DNA of 64,000 nucleotides, taken from positions 992,001-1,056,000 of the forward strand of contig NZ_CP088296.1 in the NCBI RefSeq assembly GCF_024666595.1, written 5' to 3'. Under the pieces are notes generated by a model. It saw nothing but the letters and a program-made list of their open reading frames with translations, had not been told where the DNA came from and did not search any database. Position 1 is the stretch's first letter. Each line of letters starts with the position of its first letter. This document shows positions 47,140 to 57,287 of the stretch, one piece after another. Source of the DNA: Sphingomonas sp. J315. Lineage in GTDB: Bacteria; Pseudomonadota; Alphaproteobacteria; Sphingomonadales; Sphingomonadaceae. The translations under genes and the position numbers were made by a program.

Positions 47140-49458
47140 TTAGAAGCGGTAGCCCACGGTCAGCACCGCCGAGCGCGCGTCACCCGGCGTGGCCCAGCCA
47201 TTGTTGCGGATGCGGGTGTAATAGAGCTCGTTGGTGATGTTCTTGACGTTCACCAGCACGCTCAGATCCTTGGTGATGTCGTAGGAGATCGACGCATTGT
47301 GGACGAGATAATCGTCCGAGCGATAGACGACCGCCGATGTCGCCGTCGGCAGGTTCAGCGCAAAGCTGCCCTGATAGGTGACGCCATAGCCCAGCTTTAG
47401 CCCGAACGGGAACGTGTAGGTGGTGTAGAGGCTGCCCGAATGGTTGGGGACATTCTGCAGCTCCGCGCCCGCTGCGGGGTCCGGGCTGCCCACCGCGACC
47501 GACCGGATCAGCTTCGGCTCGAGATAGGTGTAGTTGGCTGTGATCGACCATGCCGGGGTGATGTTGCCGGTTGCGCTGACCGCGATGCCATCGACGCGCG
47601 AATGGCCGTCGAGCACCTGATCGGGCAGCGTCGGATCGTTCGACGGCACCTTGTACTTGTCGCGCTCGTTGCGGAACGCGGCCATGCTGAACAGCGCGCG
47701 GCCGATCTCGGCCTTTGCGCCGATCTCGTAGTTCTTGGCGCTTTCCGGATCGACGTTGCAGGTCAGCGCGGTGCAGCCGCCATTGACCGCGCTTTGCGAC
47801 GGGGTCCGCGCGTTGCCATATGCAGCGTAGAGCGTCACCGCTTCGACCGGCTTGTAGACCAGACCGATGCGATAGCTGAACAGATCGGCGGTGTTGCGGA
47901 AGCGCGGGCCGGTGACGATCGCGCCCTGCGGCGTGGTGACCGTCGCAGCGGTGCCGGTGTCGGTCTGGTAATTGCCCTGGTTGCGCTCGTAGCGGATGCC
48001 GCCGTTCAGCTCGAACTTGCCGAGCTTCATCGTGTCGAACAGGTAGACGGCATAGTTGGTCACCTCGCCGCGCTGGCGACCGCTCTCGAAGAAGTTGACC
48101 GGACCGGTATAGACGTTGCTCCCGTAGTTGAAGCCGGCCGGACCGGGGACCACCTCATTGGGGTTCGCCCAGTTGATCAACGGATAGGTCGCGTTGGCGA
48201 CGGTGCCGTTGGCGTTGCGATAGACGTTGCCGGTCGAGAGGAAGAACTTCTCCCACCCCGCCGACGCGCCGACGACCAGGCTGTGCTCGATCGCACCGGT
48301 CGCGAACTGCGCCGACAGATCGACCTGATTGTACATCAGCTCGCTGGTCGTATCGCGCAGGTTCCCGCGCGGACCGCCGATCAGATAATAGCCGACCGGG
48401 ACGGTCGCGGGACAGGCGGTGCCGTTGCCCTGCACATTGCCGGGCAGGCAGAAGCTGCCCTGCGGCGGACCAACGATGGTCAGCTGCTGCACCTTCTGCC
48501 ACCGCGTCAGGTTGCGGATCGACAATTTGTCGCTGAATTCATGGGCGAAGGTCGCCGTCGCCTGATCGACGGTGATCTCCTGCGTGTCGATGTTGCGATA
48601 GCCGAAATAGTCGCTGCGATCGATGCCGGGCAGTGCGCCGTTGAACACGGCATTCTTGTAATAGGGCACGCCGTACTGCGGGATGTTGGTCTCTTCCTGA
48701 TGCAGGTACTGCAGCGTCAGGCTGGTTGGGCCGTCGATCCCGATCGTCACCGCCGGGGCGACGCCCCAGCGTTCGTAATTTTCAACGTCGCGGCCGGGCA
48801 CGTCGTTCTGGTGCACCATCGCGTTGAGGCGCACGGCGATCAGTTCGCTCACGCGGACATTGGCGTCGATCGTGCCGCGATAATAGTCGTCGGTGCCGAT
48901 CCCGCCCTGCACCGCGATCGCCGTTTCCGCCTGCGGGCGCTTGGTCACGATGTTGATCGACCCGCCGACCGAACCCGACCCGTTATAGACCGAGTTGGCG
49001 CCGTTGGTGACCTCGACCTGTTCCAGGTTGAACGGGTCGCTGCGCGAATAGGGCGCGCTGTCGCGCACGCCGTCGGTGGTGATGTCGGACGATGCGGAAT
49101 AGCCGCGCAGGGTGATCTGGTCGCTCGGCGCGATGCCGCCCTCAGCCGCGCCGAAGGTGATGCCCGGCACGGTCGACAGCACGTCGCGCAGGGTGAGCAG
49201 ATTCTGCTCCTCGATCACCTTGTTGGTCAGGATGGTGACGGTCTGCGGCGTGTCGCGGACGGGGCGCGTGACCTTGGGGCTGGCCTGTTCCGAGCGCACC
49301 TTCTCGCCGGTGACGACGACGTCAGCGCGATCCTGCTCCTCCGCCGGATCGGCGGGATCGCCGGCATAGGCTGCAGGTGCCGATGCGACGAAGCCGATGG
49401 CGGCCAGCGCGAGGAAAGCGGGCGCGGCGCGGTGCGCGTCGGACGAGCTGCGAGACAT
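47140..49458 (-). CDS. TonB-dependent siderophore receptor (Fiu/PiuA-like)
   Basis: This 772-residue outer-membrane receptor has a signal peptide (ending APAAYAG), a plug with RPVRDTPQTVTILTNKVIEE, TLRDVLSTVPGITFGAAEGG and NLEQVEVTNGANSVYNGSGS, and a C-terminal barrel ending AVLTVGYRF. It resembles Fiu/PiuA catecholate receptors. The ATG at 49458 follows AGAAGGGG, and Fur-box-like sequences lie 35-80 bases upstream. It heads a minus-strand operon with piuC. Confidence 0.9.
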   Translation of the reverse strand: MSRSSSDAHRAAPAFLALAAIGFVASAPAAYAGDPADPAEEQDRADVVVTGEKVRSEQASPKVTRPVRDTPQTVTILTNKVIEEQNLLTLRDVLSTVPGITFGAAEGGIAPSDQITLRGYSASSDITTDGVRDSAPYSRSDPFNLEQVEVTNGANSVYNGSGSVGGSINIVTKRPQAETAIAVQGGIGTDDYYRGTIDANVRVSELIAVRLNAMVHQNDVPGRDVENYERWGVAPAVTIGIDGPTSLTLQYLHQEETNIPQYGVPYYKNAVFNGALPGIDRSDYFGYRNIDTQEITVDQATATFAHEFSDKLSIRNLTRWQKVQQLTIVGPPQGSFCLPGNVQGNGTACPATVPVGYYLIGGPRGNLRDTTSELMYNQVDLSAQFATGAIEHSLVVGASAGWEKFFLSTGNVYRNANGTVANATYPLINWANPNEVVPGPAGFNYGSNVYTGPVNFFESGRQRGEVTNYAVYLFDTMKLGKFELNGGIRYERNQGNYQTDTGTAATVTTPQGAIVTGPRFRNTADLFSYRIGLVYKPVEAVTLYAAYGNARTPSQSAVNGGCTALTCNVDPESAKNYEIGAKAEIGRALFSMAAFRNERDKYKVPSNDPTLPDQVLDGHSRVDGIAVSATGNITPAWSITANYTYLEPKLIRSVAVGSPDPAAGAELQNVPNHSGSLYTTYTFPFGLKLGYGVTYQGSFALNLPTATSAVVYRSDDYLVHNASISYDITKDLSVLVNVKNITNELYYTRIRNNGWATPGDARSAVLTVGYRF

Positions 49459-49492
49459 GGAAACCCCTTCTGATTGTCGTTGGGGTCCCGCT

Positions 49493-49540
49493 ATTGCGAG
49501 TCGTTCGCACTGTCAACACTAATGCGAATCGTTTTCATTA
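49493..49540. promoter_or_regulatory. Fur-box-like elements upstream of the siderophore receptor
   Basis: Two adjacent elements are seen: ATTGCGAGTCGTTCGCAC (49493-49510) with GCGA..TCGC symmetry, and TAATGCGAATCGTTTTCATTA (49520-49540, 21 bases; core GCGAATCGTTTTC). Both resemble alphaproteobacterial Fur sites and the box at 43.0 kb. Iron repression of the receptor-piuC operon is inferred. Confidence 0.55.
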
Positions 49541-49810
49541 TTGTCGCAAATTTGTCGCGTCGGCCAGAAGCCAGCTGCGTAACGCACTGGCAAGATTGGG
49601 CGGATCGTCGGCCTGGATGCGCAGATAATCGACCTGCGCGACCAGTGCGCTGAGCGGCAGATCGCGCGCCTGCGCCGCAGCCTCCAGTGCGTCCCAGAAT
49701 ATCGGTTCAAGGCTGATCGAGGTCGGATGCGCGGCAATCGTCATCGACCGCTTGACCGGGGGGTGGAACCCGCCCGGCGGCGGCACGATGCCGCCCGGGC
49801 CGTCAGGCAT
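49538..49810 (-). CDS. Ribbon-helix-helix domain protein
   Basis: This ~90-residue protein has a Pro/Gly-rich N-terminus and then an RHH_4-type domain: [45 protein letters not shown]. Such small proteins in alphaproteobacteria are often annotated as aryl-sulfate sulfotransferase-like RHH and presumed DNA-binding. The ATG at 49810 overlaps the end of cobT by eight bases, so it is translated with it. The target is unknown. Confidence 0.7.
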   Translation of the reverse strand: MPDGPGGIVPPPGGFHPPVKRSMTIAAHPTSISLEPIFWDALEAAAQARDLPLSALVAQVDYLRIQADDPPNLASALRSWLLADATNLRQ

Positions 49811-51635
49811 CGATGTCGAACAGGGCGGCAAGCTGCTCGATCATCGTGCCGGCCAATTGGTCGACATCCATGATCGTCACGGCGCGCCCATAATAGCGGG
49901 TCACGTCATGGCCGATACCGATCGCGACCAGCCCGACCGGCGAGCGGCTTTCGATCCACCCGATCACCTGGCGCAGATGGCGTTCGAGATACGAACCGCT
50001 GTTCACGCTCAGCGTCGAATCGTCGACCGGTGCGCCGTCGCTGATCACCATCAGGATCTTGCGATCCTCGGGCCGCGCGATCAGGCGGCTGTGCGCCCAG
50101 AGCAGCGCCTCGCCGTCGATATTCTCCTTGAGCAGCCCTTCGCGCATCATCAGGCCGAGCGATTTCTTCGCGCGCCGCCACGGCTCGTCGGCCTGTTTGT
50201 AGACGATGTGGCGCACGTCGTTGAGGCGGCCCGGTTGCGCCGGACGCCCTTCGGCCAGCCATTTCTCGCGCGACTGGCCGCCCTTCCATGCGCGGGTCGT
50301 GAAGCCGAGAATCTCGGTCTTGACCCCGACCCGCTCCAGCGTGCGCGCGAGGATATCGGCGCTGATCGCGGCGATGCTGATCGGGCGGCCGCGCATCGAC
50401 CCCGAATTGTCGATCAGCAGGGTGACGACCGTGTCCTTGAACTCGGTATCCTTCTCGACCTTGTAGGACAAAGACTGCATCGGGTTGACGATCACCCGTG
50501 CGAGGCGCGCGGCGTCGAGCAGCCCTTCGTCCTGATCGAAGTCCCAGCTGCGGTTCTGTTGCGCCATCAACCGCCGCTGGAGCCGGTTGGCAAGCTTGGT
50601 CACCACGCCCTGAAGGTTCGACAATTGATTGTCGAGATAGGCGCGCAGCCGGTCGAGCTCCTCATCGTCACACAGGTCGGTGGCGGCGATCACCTCGTCA
50701 TATTGCGTGGTGTACGCGCCATAGTCGAACTGCATCGGCATGTCGGACCAGGGGCGATTGGGGCGGACGGGCATCATCCCCTCGTCCCCGGCATCGCCGG
50801 GATCGCCCTCGCCGTCCTCGAACTCGCCCTGCTCCTGCTCGCTCTCCTCGCCCTCGTCGGTCTCGCCCTCGCGCTGCTCACCGCGCGCGTCGATCTCGCC
50901 CTCGCCGGTCTCTCCCTGTTCGTCGCCGGCGTCGGCCTCACTCTCGTCGACGTCGTCGGTGCCCTCGTCCTCGCCGCCGCCCTCGTCGGACTCGTCGGGG
51001 ATGAGGTCGCCCTCGGTCAGCTCCAGATCGGCAAGCAGATTGCCGACCAGTTTCGCGAAGGTCGCCTGATCGTCGATCGCCAGCGCCAGCGCGTCGAGAT
51101 CCGCGCCACCCTTGTCCTCGATCCAGTCGCGCACCAGCGCCAGGCCGAGCGCGGCGGCGGCAGGAGACTCCCGCCCGGTCAGGCGTTCGCGCACAAGCAG
51201 CTGAACTGCGGTCGACAGCGGCACCTCGTCCCGCGTCCGCGCGCGGCTGATCGGGTCCGAGCGCATCTTCATCTCGAGCGCATGGTCGAGATTGTCGGCG
51301 ATCCCGGCATAGCCACGCGATCCCAGCGCCTCGACCCGCGCGGTCTCGACCGCATCGAACACGGCGCGCGCCACTGGCTCCTTCGGGGCTGCCTTCAAAT
51401 GGGTCGCGGCGTCGTGCAGGCGCAGCCGCAACGCAAAGCCGTCGGCAAAACCGCGCGCCTCCGCCACCTGTTCGGGCGGCAGGGTGCGACCGGGCATCGG
51501 CACCTTGAGATGCCGCCCCGATTGCGCGGGCGCGTCGGCGGTAAAGGCAAGCTCAAGCTCGGCCTCGTGGCTCAACGCTCGCGCGGTCCCGGCAAGGACG
51601 GACTTGAACTGATCGAGGGGAGTGTCGCTGGCCAT
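49803..51635 (-). CDS. cobT: Cobaltochelatase subunit CobT-like (VWA protein)
   Basis: This 610-residue protein has an N-terminal region ([20 protein letters not shown]), a very acidic low-complexity stretch at ~212-285, and a C-terminal von Willebrand A domain with the MIDAS motif [12 protein letters not shown] near residue 410 and [14 protein letters not shown]. It is the partner of the CobS AAA+ ATPase. Classical aerobic B12 synthesis also needs CobN, which is absent here, and in many alphaproteobacteria CobS/CobT occur without it, so cobalt insertion is not certain. The ATG at 51635 is chosen; upstream in-frame codons lack similarity. Confidence 0.87.
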   Translation of the reverse strand: MASDTPLDQFKSVLAGTARALSHEAELELAFTADAPAQSGRHLKVPMPGRTLPPEQVAEARGFADGFALRLRLHDAATHLKAAPKEPVARAVFDAVETARVEALGSRGYAGIADNLDHALEMKMRSDPISRARTRDEVPLSTAVQLLVRERLTGRESPAAAALGLALVRDWIEDKGGADLDALALAIDDQATFAKLVGNLLADLELTEGDLIPDESDEGGGEDEGTDDVDESEADAGDEQGETGEGEIDARGEQREGETDEGEESEQEQGEFEDGEGDPGDAGDEGMMPVRPNRPWSDMPMQFDYGAYTTQYDEVIAATDLCDDEELDRLRAYLDNQLSNLQGVVTKLANRLQRRLMAQQNRSWDFDQDEGLLDAARLARVIVNPMQSLSYKVEKDTEFKDTVVTLLIDNSGSMRGRPISIAAISADILARTLERVGVKTEILGFTTRAWKGGQSREKWLAEGRPAQPGRLNDVRHIVYKQADEPWRRAKKSLGLMMREGLLKENIDGEALLWAHSRLIARPEDRKILMVISDGAPVDDSTLSVNSGSYLERHLRQVIGWIESRSPVGLVAIGIGHDVTRYYGRAVTIMDVDQLAGTMIEQLAALFDIDA

Positions 51636-51830
51636 GCGATTTCCATGCGCGGAGCGGCCGCGCGACACAAGCGGGGAGCGCGTCCCGTCAAAGCCGAAGT
51701 CCGGGAAGTGGGTAATTTTACGGACCACGCGACCCGCGGTGCCGTCCCCCCACCTATAGATTGAGCCATCAACCGGGTCAGTTCGCGACAGCAACGATCG
51801 CCCCGCAAAGCGCCTGCAAGGAGGACCGAC

Positions 51831-54014
51831 TTGTCCAACGCCAACGCCACGCTGCACGCCCAGACCCAGAAGCTGCGCGGCCGCTTCGACCGTCTTCCCG
51901 TTGCCGGAAAGCTGGTGACGCTCTGTGCCGCCGCGATCGGCGTGCTGCTGACGATCGGCTTCACCATCGTCACGCTTCAGGCCTCGTCGGTGGTCGGGCG
52001 CGGGTCGAGCGAGACGGCGCAGGCGACGGCGGAGCGCTATGCCAGCGGCATCGCGACCGATGTGAACGGCATTGTCGGTGCCTCGCACGCAATGGCGCGG
52101 TCGATCTCGACCGACCTGACCGCGACCGGCTTTGCGGCCGAGCGGACGATCCCGCAGCTGCGCGGCTTCCTTGCCGCCGCGCCGACCGTACTGGGCGCCT
52201 GGTCGATCCTCGAGCCGGAATATCACCGGCCCGATCTGGCGGGACAGCCCGGCTGGAACGTTGCGGGGGGCTTTGCGCCCTATGTGACCCGCGACAAGGC
52301 GGGCAAGATCGCGATGCAGCCCGCGAGCCCGCCCGAGGATTGGCAGAAGGACTATTACGCCGAGGGCCTCAAGCGCGCCGCCGGCCGCCTCAGCATCCCC
52401 TATGTCTATCCGGTCGACGGCAAGGATGTGACGATGTTCAGCATCACCTTCCCGCTGCGCCGCGGAGATCAGGTGGTCGGCGTGTCCGGCTTTGACATCA
52501 GCCTAGACGACCTGTCCGCCGGACTGATGAAGGAAAAGCCGCTGGGATCGGGCCGGGTGCGCCTGATCGCGCAGGACGGCAAGTGGATCGCGCATGAAAA
52601 TGCGCAGCTGCGCATGAAGTCCTATGACGAGGCCGAAAAGGATCTGATCGACGCGGTCGTCAAGTCGGGCAAGGCGCAGAGCTTCGACCATGTCGACGCC
52701 GATGGCAGCCACTGGGCCCGCTTCGCGGTGCCGGTGGCGATCGACGGGATCGACGATCGCTGGGCGGTCGTGGTCGATATCCCGGCGGCGGCGATCACCG
52801 CCCCGGCCAATGCGCTGACCTGGATGCTGGTGGTGATCGCGATCGTGCTGATCGCCGGTGCCGCTGCGGCACTGTGGGTCGCATCGAAGCGCGTCGTCGG
52901 GCTGCCGCTCGGCCGGCTCAGCGACACGGTCGACCGCCTCGCCAAGGGTGAGGACGTTCCGGTCGGCGAGACCGAGCGCAACGACGAGGTCGGCACGCTC
53001 GCCCGCGCCGCCGATGTCTTCCGCCTCGCCGCCGCCGAGCGCGAGCGCGAACAGGCGCGCAATGCCGAGGAGCAGCGGATCGTCACCGCCGCCATCGGCA
53101 CCGGCCTCTCGGCACTGCGCGAAGGCAAGCTCACGGCGCGGATCGACGCCGATTTCCCGCCGGCCTATGCCCAGCTCAAGACCGATTTCAACGCCACCGC
53201 GACCACGTTGCGCGACCTGATCGCCGCCGTGGTCGAGCGTTCGGAGAGCATCCAGACCGGATCGACCGAGATCGCCCGCGCCGCGCAGGACCTGGCGAGC
53301 CGCAGCGAAAGCAGTGCGGCCAGCCTGGAGGAAACCTCCGCCGCGCTGTCGCAGATCGATCAGCGGCTGCGCGCCAGCGCCGCCTCCGCCGACGAAACGC
53401 TGAATTGCGCCAAGCGCGCCAATGTCAGCGTCGCCGGTGGCCGCGATGTCGCATCGGGCGCAGTCGCCGCGATGCACCGCGTGTCCGAATGCGCCAAGGG
53501 CATCGACGATGTGATCGAAGGGCTCGACAAGATTGCCTTCCAGACTCGCGTCCTTGCGATGAACGCGGCGGTCGAGGCGGGTCGTGCCGGAGAAGCAGGC
53601 CGTGGTTTCGCGGTGGTCGCCGACCTCGTCTCCGCGCTCGCGATGCGCGCCGAGGAAGAGGCCAAGCGCGCCCGCGACCAGCTGACCGTCACCCAGGAAG
53701 AGGTCGGCAATGCGGTCGGCGCAGTCGGCAATGTCGACGGGGCGCTGGTCCAGATCGCCGACATCTTCACCCAGGTGGATACGCTGGTCGGGTCGCTGGT
53801 CGACAATAACCGCGTTCAGGCGATGTCGATTTCGGAGATCGTGATTGCGGTCAGCGGGATGGACAGCACCACGCAGCAGAATGCCGCAATGGTCGAGGAA
53901 ACCTCGGCGGCGGCGCAACAGCTGCGCACCGAAGCCACCGATCTCGCCGGCCGCGCTGCGCAGTTCGAGATCGACGGAACGCCGCAAAGCCGGAGCTACG
54001 CGGCGGCGGCGTGA
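51831..54014 (+). CDS. Methyl-accepting chemotaxis protein
   Basis: This 727-residue protein has an N-terminal membrane helix (~25-50), a large periplasmic double-Cache-like sensor ([35 protein letters not shown]), a second helix (~320-345), HAMP ([20 protein letters not shown]) and a C-terminal signalling coiled coil. The hairpin tip reads [20 protein letters not shown] and [20 protein letters not shown], close to but not identical with the consensus (IAFQTNLLALNAAVEAARA), so coupling to CheA may be altered. It starts at TTG 51831, with AAGGAGG six bases upstream. No che genes are nearby. Confidence 0.9.
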   Translation: MSNANATLHAQTQKLRGRFDRLPVAGKLVTLCAAAIGVLLTIGFTIVTLQASSVVGRGSSETAQATAERYASGIATDVNGIVGASHAMARSISTDLTATGFAAERTIPQLRGFLAAAPTVLGAWSILEPEYHRPDLAGQPGWNVAGGFAPYVTRDKAGKIAMQPASPPEDWQKDYYAEGLKRAAGRLSIPYVYPVDGKDVTMFSITFPLRRGDQVVGVSGFDISLDDLSAGLMKEKPLGSGRVRLIAQDGKWIAHENAQLRMKSYDEAEKDLIDAVVKSGKAQSFDHVDADGSHWARFAVPVAIDGIDDRWAVVVDIPAAAITAPANALTWMLVVIAIVLIAGAAAALWVASKRVVGLPLGRLSDTVDRLAKGEDVPVGETERNDEVGTLARAADVFRLAAAEREREQARNAEEQRIVTAAIGTGLSALREGKLTARIDADFPPAYAQLKTDFNATATTLRDLIAAVVERSESIQTGSTEIARAAQDLASRSESSAASLEETSAALSQIDQRLRASAASADETLNCAKRANVSVAGGRDVASGAVAAMHRVSECAKGIDDVIEGLDKIAFQTRVLAMNAAVEAGRAGEAGRGFAVVADLVSALAMRAEEEAKRARDQLTVTQEEVGNAVGAVGNVDGALVQIADIFTQVDTLVGSLVDNNRVQAMSISEIVIAVSGMDSTTQQNAAMVEETSAAAQQLRTEATDLAGRAAQFEIDGTPQSRSYAAAA

Positions 54015-54065
54015 AGTGAAACCGCGCACTCCGTTATCCCGGCGGGCGGCGGAGCGTTCGGGGTG

Positions 54066-54452
54066 CTACCAAAGCGTCTCGCAACCCAATGCGGCGATCT
54101 GTGGATCACGGGTTACCACGATTAGCCGTTCGGCGAGCGCCTGCGCCACGATCATGCGGTCGAACGGATCGCGATGCGTCAATGGCAACAACCCCGCGCC
54201 GCGCGCATGGTCATAGCGCAGATCGAGATGGATCAGGCCATCCTGACTGCACGCCTCTGCAAATTGCGACAGTGGTTCGACCATCGCGGGAAGTCTGCCA
54301 CTGCCGACCTTGAGTGCGATCTCGTAGCAGGACACGGCGGAGACATATCGCTCGATATCCGGGTCGGAAATCGCAACGCGCGCGCGATCCGAGAGGCGAG
54401 GATCTCCCATCCACCACCAGACCAATGCGTGCGTATCGAGCAGCAGGCGCAA
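54066..54452 (-). CDS. vapC: PIN-domain toxin, VapC family
   Basis: This 128-residue PIN ribonuclease has acidic residues in LLLDTHALVWWWMGD (D6), a central glutamate (SCYEIALKVGSGRL) and HRDPFDRMIVAQALAE (catalytic aspartates), ending VVTRDPQI. It starts at a TTG at 54452, four bases from the antitoxin stop. VapC toxins cleave specific RNAs, often tRNA. It is paired with the antitoxin directly upstream. Confidence 0.9.
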   Translation of the reverse strand: MRLLLDTHALVWWWMGDPRLSDRARVAISDPDIERYVSAVSCYEIALKVGSGRLPAMVEPLSQFAEACSQDGLIHLDLRYDHARGAGLLPLTHRDPFDRMIVAQALAERLIVVTRDPQIAALGCETLW

Positions 54453-54455
54453 CGC

Positions 54456-54728
54456 TCAGAGCTCCTTGCTCTCAAATGCGTCCAGCTCTTCCTCGGTAAA
54501 CGTCGGTTCGAACCAGATGTCGCTCGGCACATCCTTCAACAGATGCTTAAAGCGGCCGGGCTGGCGGCGCGGCAAAGGCGTGGGCTCATATGCAATCAGT
54601 TTCGCATAGGGCTTTCCCGCCTTGGACAGGATGATCTCCTCGCCCGCATGCGCGCGGTCGATCAGCTTGGACAGCTGGGTCTTGGCATCATGAACGTTGA
54701 ACGTCTTTTGCGGATCAGCCTCGGCCAT
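54456..54728 (-). CDS. Antitoxin, Phd/YefM family
   Basis: This 90-residue protein has the Phd/YefM DNA-binding fold (TFNVHDAKTQLSKLIDRAHA, EEIILSKAGKPYAKLIAYEP) and an acidic C-terminal tail (FTEEELDAFESKEL) that would block the VapC toxin. The ATG at 54728 follows AGGAGC. A perfect inverted repeat lies just upstream and is probably its autorepression operator. Confidence 0.9.
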   Translation of the reverse strand: MAEADPQKTFNVHDAKTQLSKLIDRAHAGEEIILSKAGKPYAKLIAYEPTPLPRRQPGRFKHLLKDVPSDIWFEPTFTEEELDAFESKEL

Positions 54729-54740
54729 CGCGCAGCTCCT

Positions 54741-54775
54741 TGAGTGGACTAAGCCAAGTTAGCTAAGTCCACTCA
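54741..54775. promoter_or_regulatory. Operator palindrome of the toxin-antitoxin operon
   Basis: TGAGTGGACT (54741-54750) is perfectly inverted at 54766-54775 (AGTCCACTCA) with a 15-base AT-rich spacer. It starts 13 bases upstream of the antitoxin ATG. Autoregulation by the Phd-type antitoxin is the usual use of such repeats. Confidence 0.65.
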
Positions 54776-54780
54776 GATCT

Positions 54781-55785
54781 TCAAGCCTTGCTGACCACGC
54801 TCTCGGGCAGGTCCTTGCCGAACACGCGCTGATAATATTCCGCGACCAGCGCCCGCTCCGCCTCGTCGCACTTGTTGAGAAAGCTCAGGCGGAAGGCGAA
54901 GCCGACATCCTTGAAGATCTCGGTATTCTGCGCCCAGGTGATGACGGTGCGGGGCGACATCACGGTGGAGATGTCGCCGTTGATGAACCCGCGCCGGGTC
55001 AGTTCGGCGACGCGGACCATGTTCTCGACCATCTCCTTGCCGCCCGGCTTGTCATATTCGCCGCTCTTGGCGAGCACGATCTGCGCCTCGGTCGCGGCGG
55101 GGAGGTAGTTCAACGTGACGACGATGTTCCAGCGGTCCATCTGGCCCTGGTTGATCTGCTGTGTCCCATGATACAGCCCGCTGGTGTCGCCCAGACCCAC
55201 CGTGTTGGCGGTGGCGAACAGACGGAACCAGGGGTTCGGACGGATCACGCGATTCTGGTCGAGCAGGGTCAGCTTGCCCTCGGTCTCCAGCACGCGCTGG
55301 ATCACGAACATGACGTCGGGGCGCCCGGCGTCATATTCGTCGAAAACGAGCGCGGTCGGGGTCTGCAGCGCCCAGGGGAGCAGCCCTTCGCGGAACTCGG
55401 TGATCTGCTGCCCATCCTTGAGCACGATCGCGTCGCGCCCGATCAGGTCGATACGACTGATATGCGCGTCGAGATTGATGCGGATGCACGGCCAGTTGAG
55501 GCGGGCGGCGACCTGTTCGATGTGCGACGACTTGCCGGTGCCGTGATAGCCCTGGATCATCACGCGGCGGTTGTGCGCGAAGCCGGCGAGGATCGCGAGC
55601 GTGGTGTCGCCGTCGAAGACATAAGCCGGGTCGAGATCGGGGACGCGCTCGTCCGCCTCGCTGAACGCCGGCACTTCCATGTCGATGTCGATGCCGAACA
55701 GGTCGCGCACGCTGACGCTCTTGTCAGGCGCAGCGAGGATCGTCGTCTCGCGGCTGTCGGGCTGGGTGTTGGGGATGCTGCTCAT
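54781..55785 (-). CDS. cobS: Cobaltochelatase subunit CobS-like (AAA+ ATPase)
   Basis: This 334-residue MoxR/CobS AAA+ ATPase has Walker A GYHGTGKS (79-86), Walker [11 protein letters not shown] (145-154), sensor-type [12 protein letters not shown] and a helical lid. It forms rings with CobT to drive metal chelation by CobN, although cobN is not in the window. CobS and CobT are usually adjacent; here a TA pair and an MCP gene separate them. The 3' end abuts the TA operator. Confidence 0.9.
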   Translation of the reverse strand: MSSIPNTQPDSRETTILAAPDKSVSVRDLFGIDIDMEVPAFSEADERVPDLDPAYVFDGDTTLAILAGFAHNRRVMIQGYHGTGKSSHIEQVAARLNWPCIRINLDAHISRIDLIGRDAIVLKDGQQITEFREGLLPWALQTPTALVFDEYDAGRPDVMFVIQRVLETEGKLTLLDQNRVIRPNPWFRLFATANTVGLGDTSGLYHGTQQINQGQMDRWNIVVTLNYLPAATEAQIVLAKSGEYDKPGGKEMVENMVRVAELTRRGFINGDISTVMSPRTVITWAQNTEIFKDVGFAFRLSFLNKCDEAERALVAEYYQRVFGKDLPESVVSKA

Positions 55786-55877
55786 CGGGCTTCCGGACTC
55801 GGGGACTGTTCTTTTGCGGTGCGGTATCGGCTAGCGCCCCGCTCCGCAAGCGCGGGCGACGGATCGGTTCGCTTCAA

Positions 55878-56003
55878 TCCTCCCCCGCCAGGGGGAGGTG
55901 GCGCCGAAGGCGACGGAGGGGGAGGACGGCTGTGTCCTCTCGATCGTCGTGCTTCCTCCCCCTCCGTCAGCTACGCTGACACCTCCCCCTCGCGGGGGAG
56001 GAT
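55878..56003. repeat. Pair of inverted dispersed repeats (copies 2 and 3)
   Basis: TCCTCCCCCGCCAGGGGGAG (from 55879) and CTCCCCCTCGCGGGGGAGGA (ending ~56002) are the outer ends of two oppositely oriented copies of a REP-like element, with inner arms GGCGCCGAAGGCGACGGAGG and CTCCGTCAGCTACGCTGACA. The right copy contains the same GTCGTGCTTCCTCCCC as the copy at 42.9 kb. Together they can form a long stem at the cobS/HxlR boundary. Confidence 0.7.
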
Positions 56004-56683
56004 TATTGGCTATCCTGGTCCTCGCTCCACTTTTTCGGCAGCGGGAAGCGCGTCACGAACGCCTCGGCGAGCGCGTGGTCGCCCTCTATGCGCAGTATCC
56101 CCGCTGCCTCCAGCTCGGCCAGCGCGCCGCCATAGACCGCGCCCGCGATTGCGGTCGGCGGGCCGTTGAAGATCACGTCGGCACCGGCCGGATCGCCGCG
56201 CTTCAGCTCGATCCCGTCGCGATTGTAGCGCCCGACGAACAGGTCGTCGCCCATCCGGAACCCCACGACGAAATCGAGGTCGCCGGTGAGCGCCGGATTG
56301 TGCATGGTGCGCAGCGACATCATGGCGGAGGCTGCGGACAGATGCAGCGTCGGATCATGTTCGGGCGACCGCACCGCCCATGCGCCGAGCAGCTGGATCG
56401 GCTTTTCGGCCTCATGACCCCAGGGGGTCAGCGCATAGACCTGTGCGTTGGCCGGCGGGGGCAGTTTGTGCCGCGTCAGGATGCCCGATTCCTCGAGCCC
56501 CTCGAGCCGCTGGGTGAGCACATTCGCCGAAAGTCCGGGCAGTGCGCCCTTGATCTCGCTGAACCGGCGCGGGCCGAACATCAGTTCGCGCACGATCATC
56601 AACGACCAGCGCTCACCCACCAGTTCCAGCGCCATCGCCGTGCCGCAGGCGTCGTCATACCAGCGCCGCCGCTCCTTTTTCAT
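56003..56683 (-). CDS. HxlR-family regulator with C-terminal SCP2-like domain
   Basis: This 226-residue protein has an N-terminal HxlR winged helix (CGTAMALELVGERWSLMIVR, RRFSEIKGALPGLSANVLTQ, RLEGLEESGILTR) and a C-terminal domain of about 100 residues (FVVGFRMGDDLFVGRYNRDG, DVIFNGPPTAIAGAVYGG) resembling SCP2 sterol-carrier folds that could bind a hydrophobic inducer. It is divergent from a glyoxalase/GST operon across a 136-base AT-rich gap containing an inverted repeat, so it probably controls that operon and itself. Confidence 0.85.
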   Translation of the reverse strand: MKKERRRWYDDACGTAMALELVGERWSLMIVRELMFGPRRFSEIKGALPGLSANVLTQRLEGLEESGILTRHKLPPPANAQVYALTPWGHEAEKPIQLLGAWAVRSPEHDPTLHLSAASAMMSLRTMHNPALTGDLDFVVGFRMGDDLFVGRYNRDGIELKRGDPAGADVIFNGPPTAIAGAVYGGALAELEAAGILRIEGDHALAEAFVTRFPLPKKWSEDQDSQ

Positions 56684-56707
56684 AGCGATTTCCGCGACTT
56701 AAAAATA

Positions 56708-56749
56708 TGAGTCATTTTTTCTAACTTCATAGTTGCTTTTAATAACTCA
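56708..56749. promoter_or_regulatory. Candidate HxlR operator in the divergent promoter
   Basis: TGAGTCATT (56708-56716) is inverted with one mismatch at 56741-56749 (AATAACTCA). Between the arms lies AACTTCATAGTT, itself a small palindrome. The stretch is much more AT-rich than its surroundings and lies between the HxlR start (56683) and the first VOC gene (56820). Confidence 0.45.
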
Positions 56750-56819
56750 AAGGCGCATCAACATCAAGCAAGCGATTCGGAACCGGTGAGTTTCCCGGAC
56801 GCGTCCAAGGAGAAGCGCG

Positions 56820-57263
56820 ATGGCCAAGATGATTTTCGTGAACCTGCCGGTGAGGGACGTGGCGGCATCGACCGCCTTCTACGAAGCGATCGGCTTCACC
56901 AGGGACCCACGCTTCAGCAACGAGATGGCGAGCGCGATGCAGTGGTCGGACGAGATCACGCTGATGATCCTCGGCCATGATTTCTATTCGACCTTCATCC
57001 CGCACAAGACGATCGCCGATTCCTCGAAAGTGAACGAGGTTCTGCTGTGCCTGTCGTTCGACAGCCGCGAAGCTGTCGATGCGATCACGGAGAAGGCCGG
57101 CGCATCGGGCGGCAAGGCCGATGTCCGCGAACCGCAGGATATGGGCTTCATGTATGGCCGCAGCTTCGAGGACCCTGACGGCCACATCTTCGAGCCGATG
57201 TTCATGGACATGGAGGCCGCAATGGCCGCCTTCCCCGACGGACCGGCGCACGAACCGGCCTGA
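56820..57263 (+). CDS. VOC (glyoxalase/bleomycin resistance) family protein
   Basis: This 147-residue protein has a single VOC module pair: IFVNLPVRDVAASTAFYEAI, LMILGHDFYSTFIPH, VLLCLSFDSREAVDAITEKA and YGRSFEDPDGHIFEPMFMD, with E and H positions typical of a metal-binding VOC fold. It is the first gene of the HxlR-linked operon. Reaction not predictable. Confidence 0.85.
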   Translation: MAKMIFVNLPVRDVAASTAFYEAIGFTRDPRFSNEMASAMQWSDEITLMILGHDFYSTFIPHKTIADSSKVNEVLLCLSFDSREAVDAITEKAGASGGKADVREPQDMGFMYGRSFEDPDGHIFEPMFMDMEAAMAAFPDGPAHEPA

Positions 57264-57287
57264 ACCGAGATACCAAGGAGAGATGCC

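Noticed and set aside
47440..49473. 677-residue plus-strand frame
   Set aside because: Antisense to the siderophore receptor.
49752..51764. 670-residue plus-strand frame
   Set aside because: Antisense to CobT, including a leucine/alanine run produced by CobT's acidic stretch.
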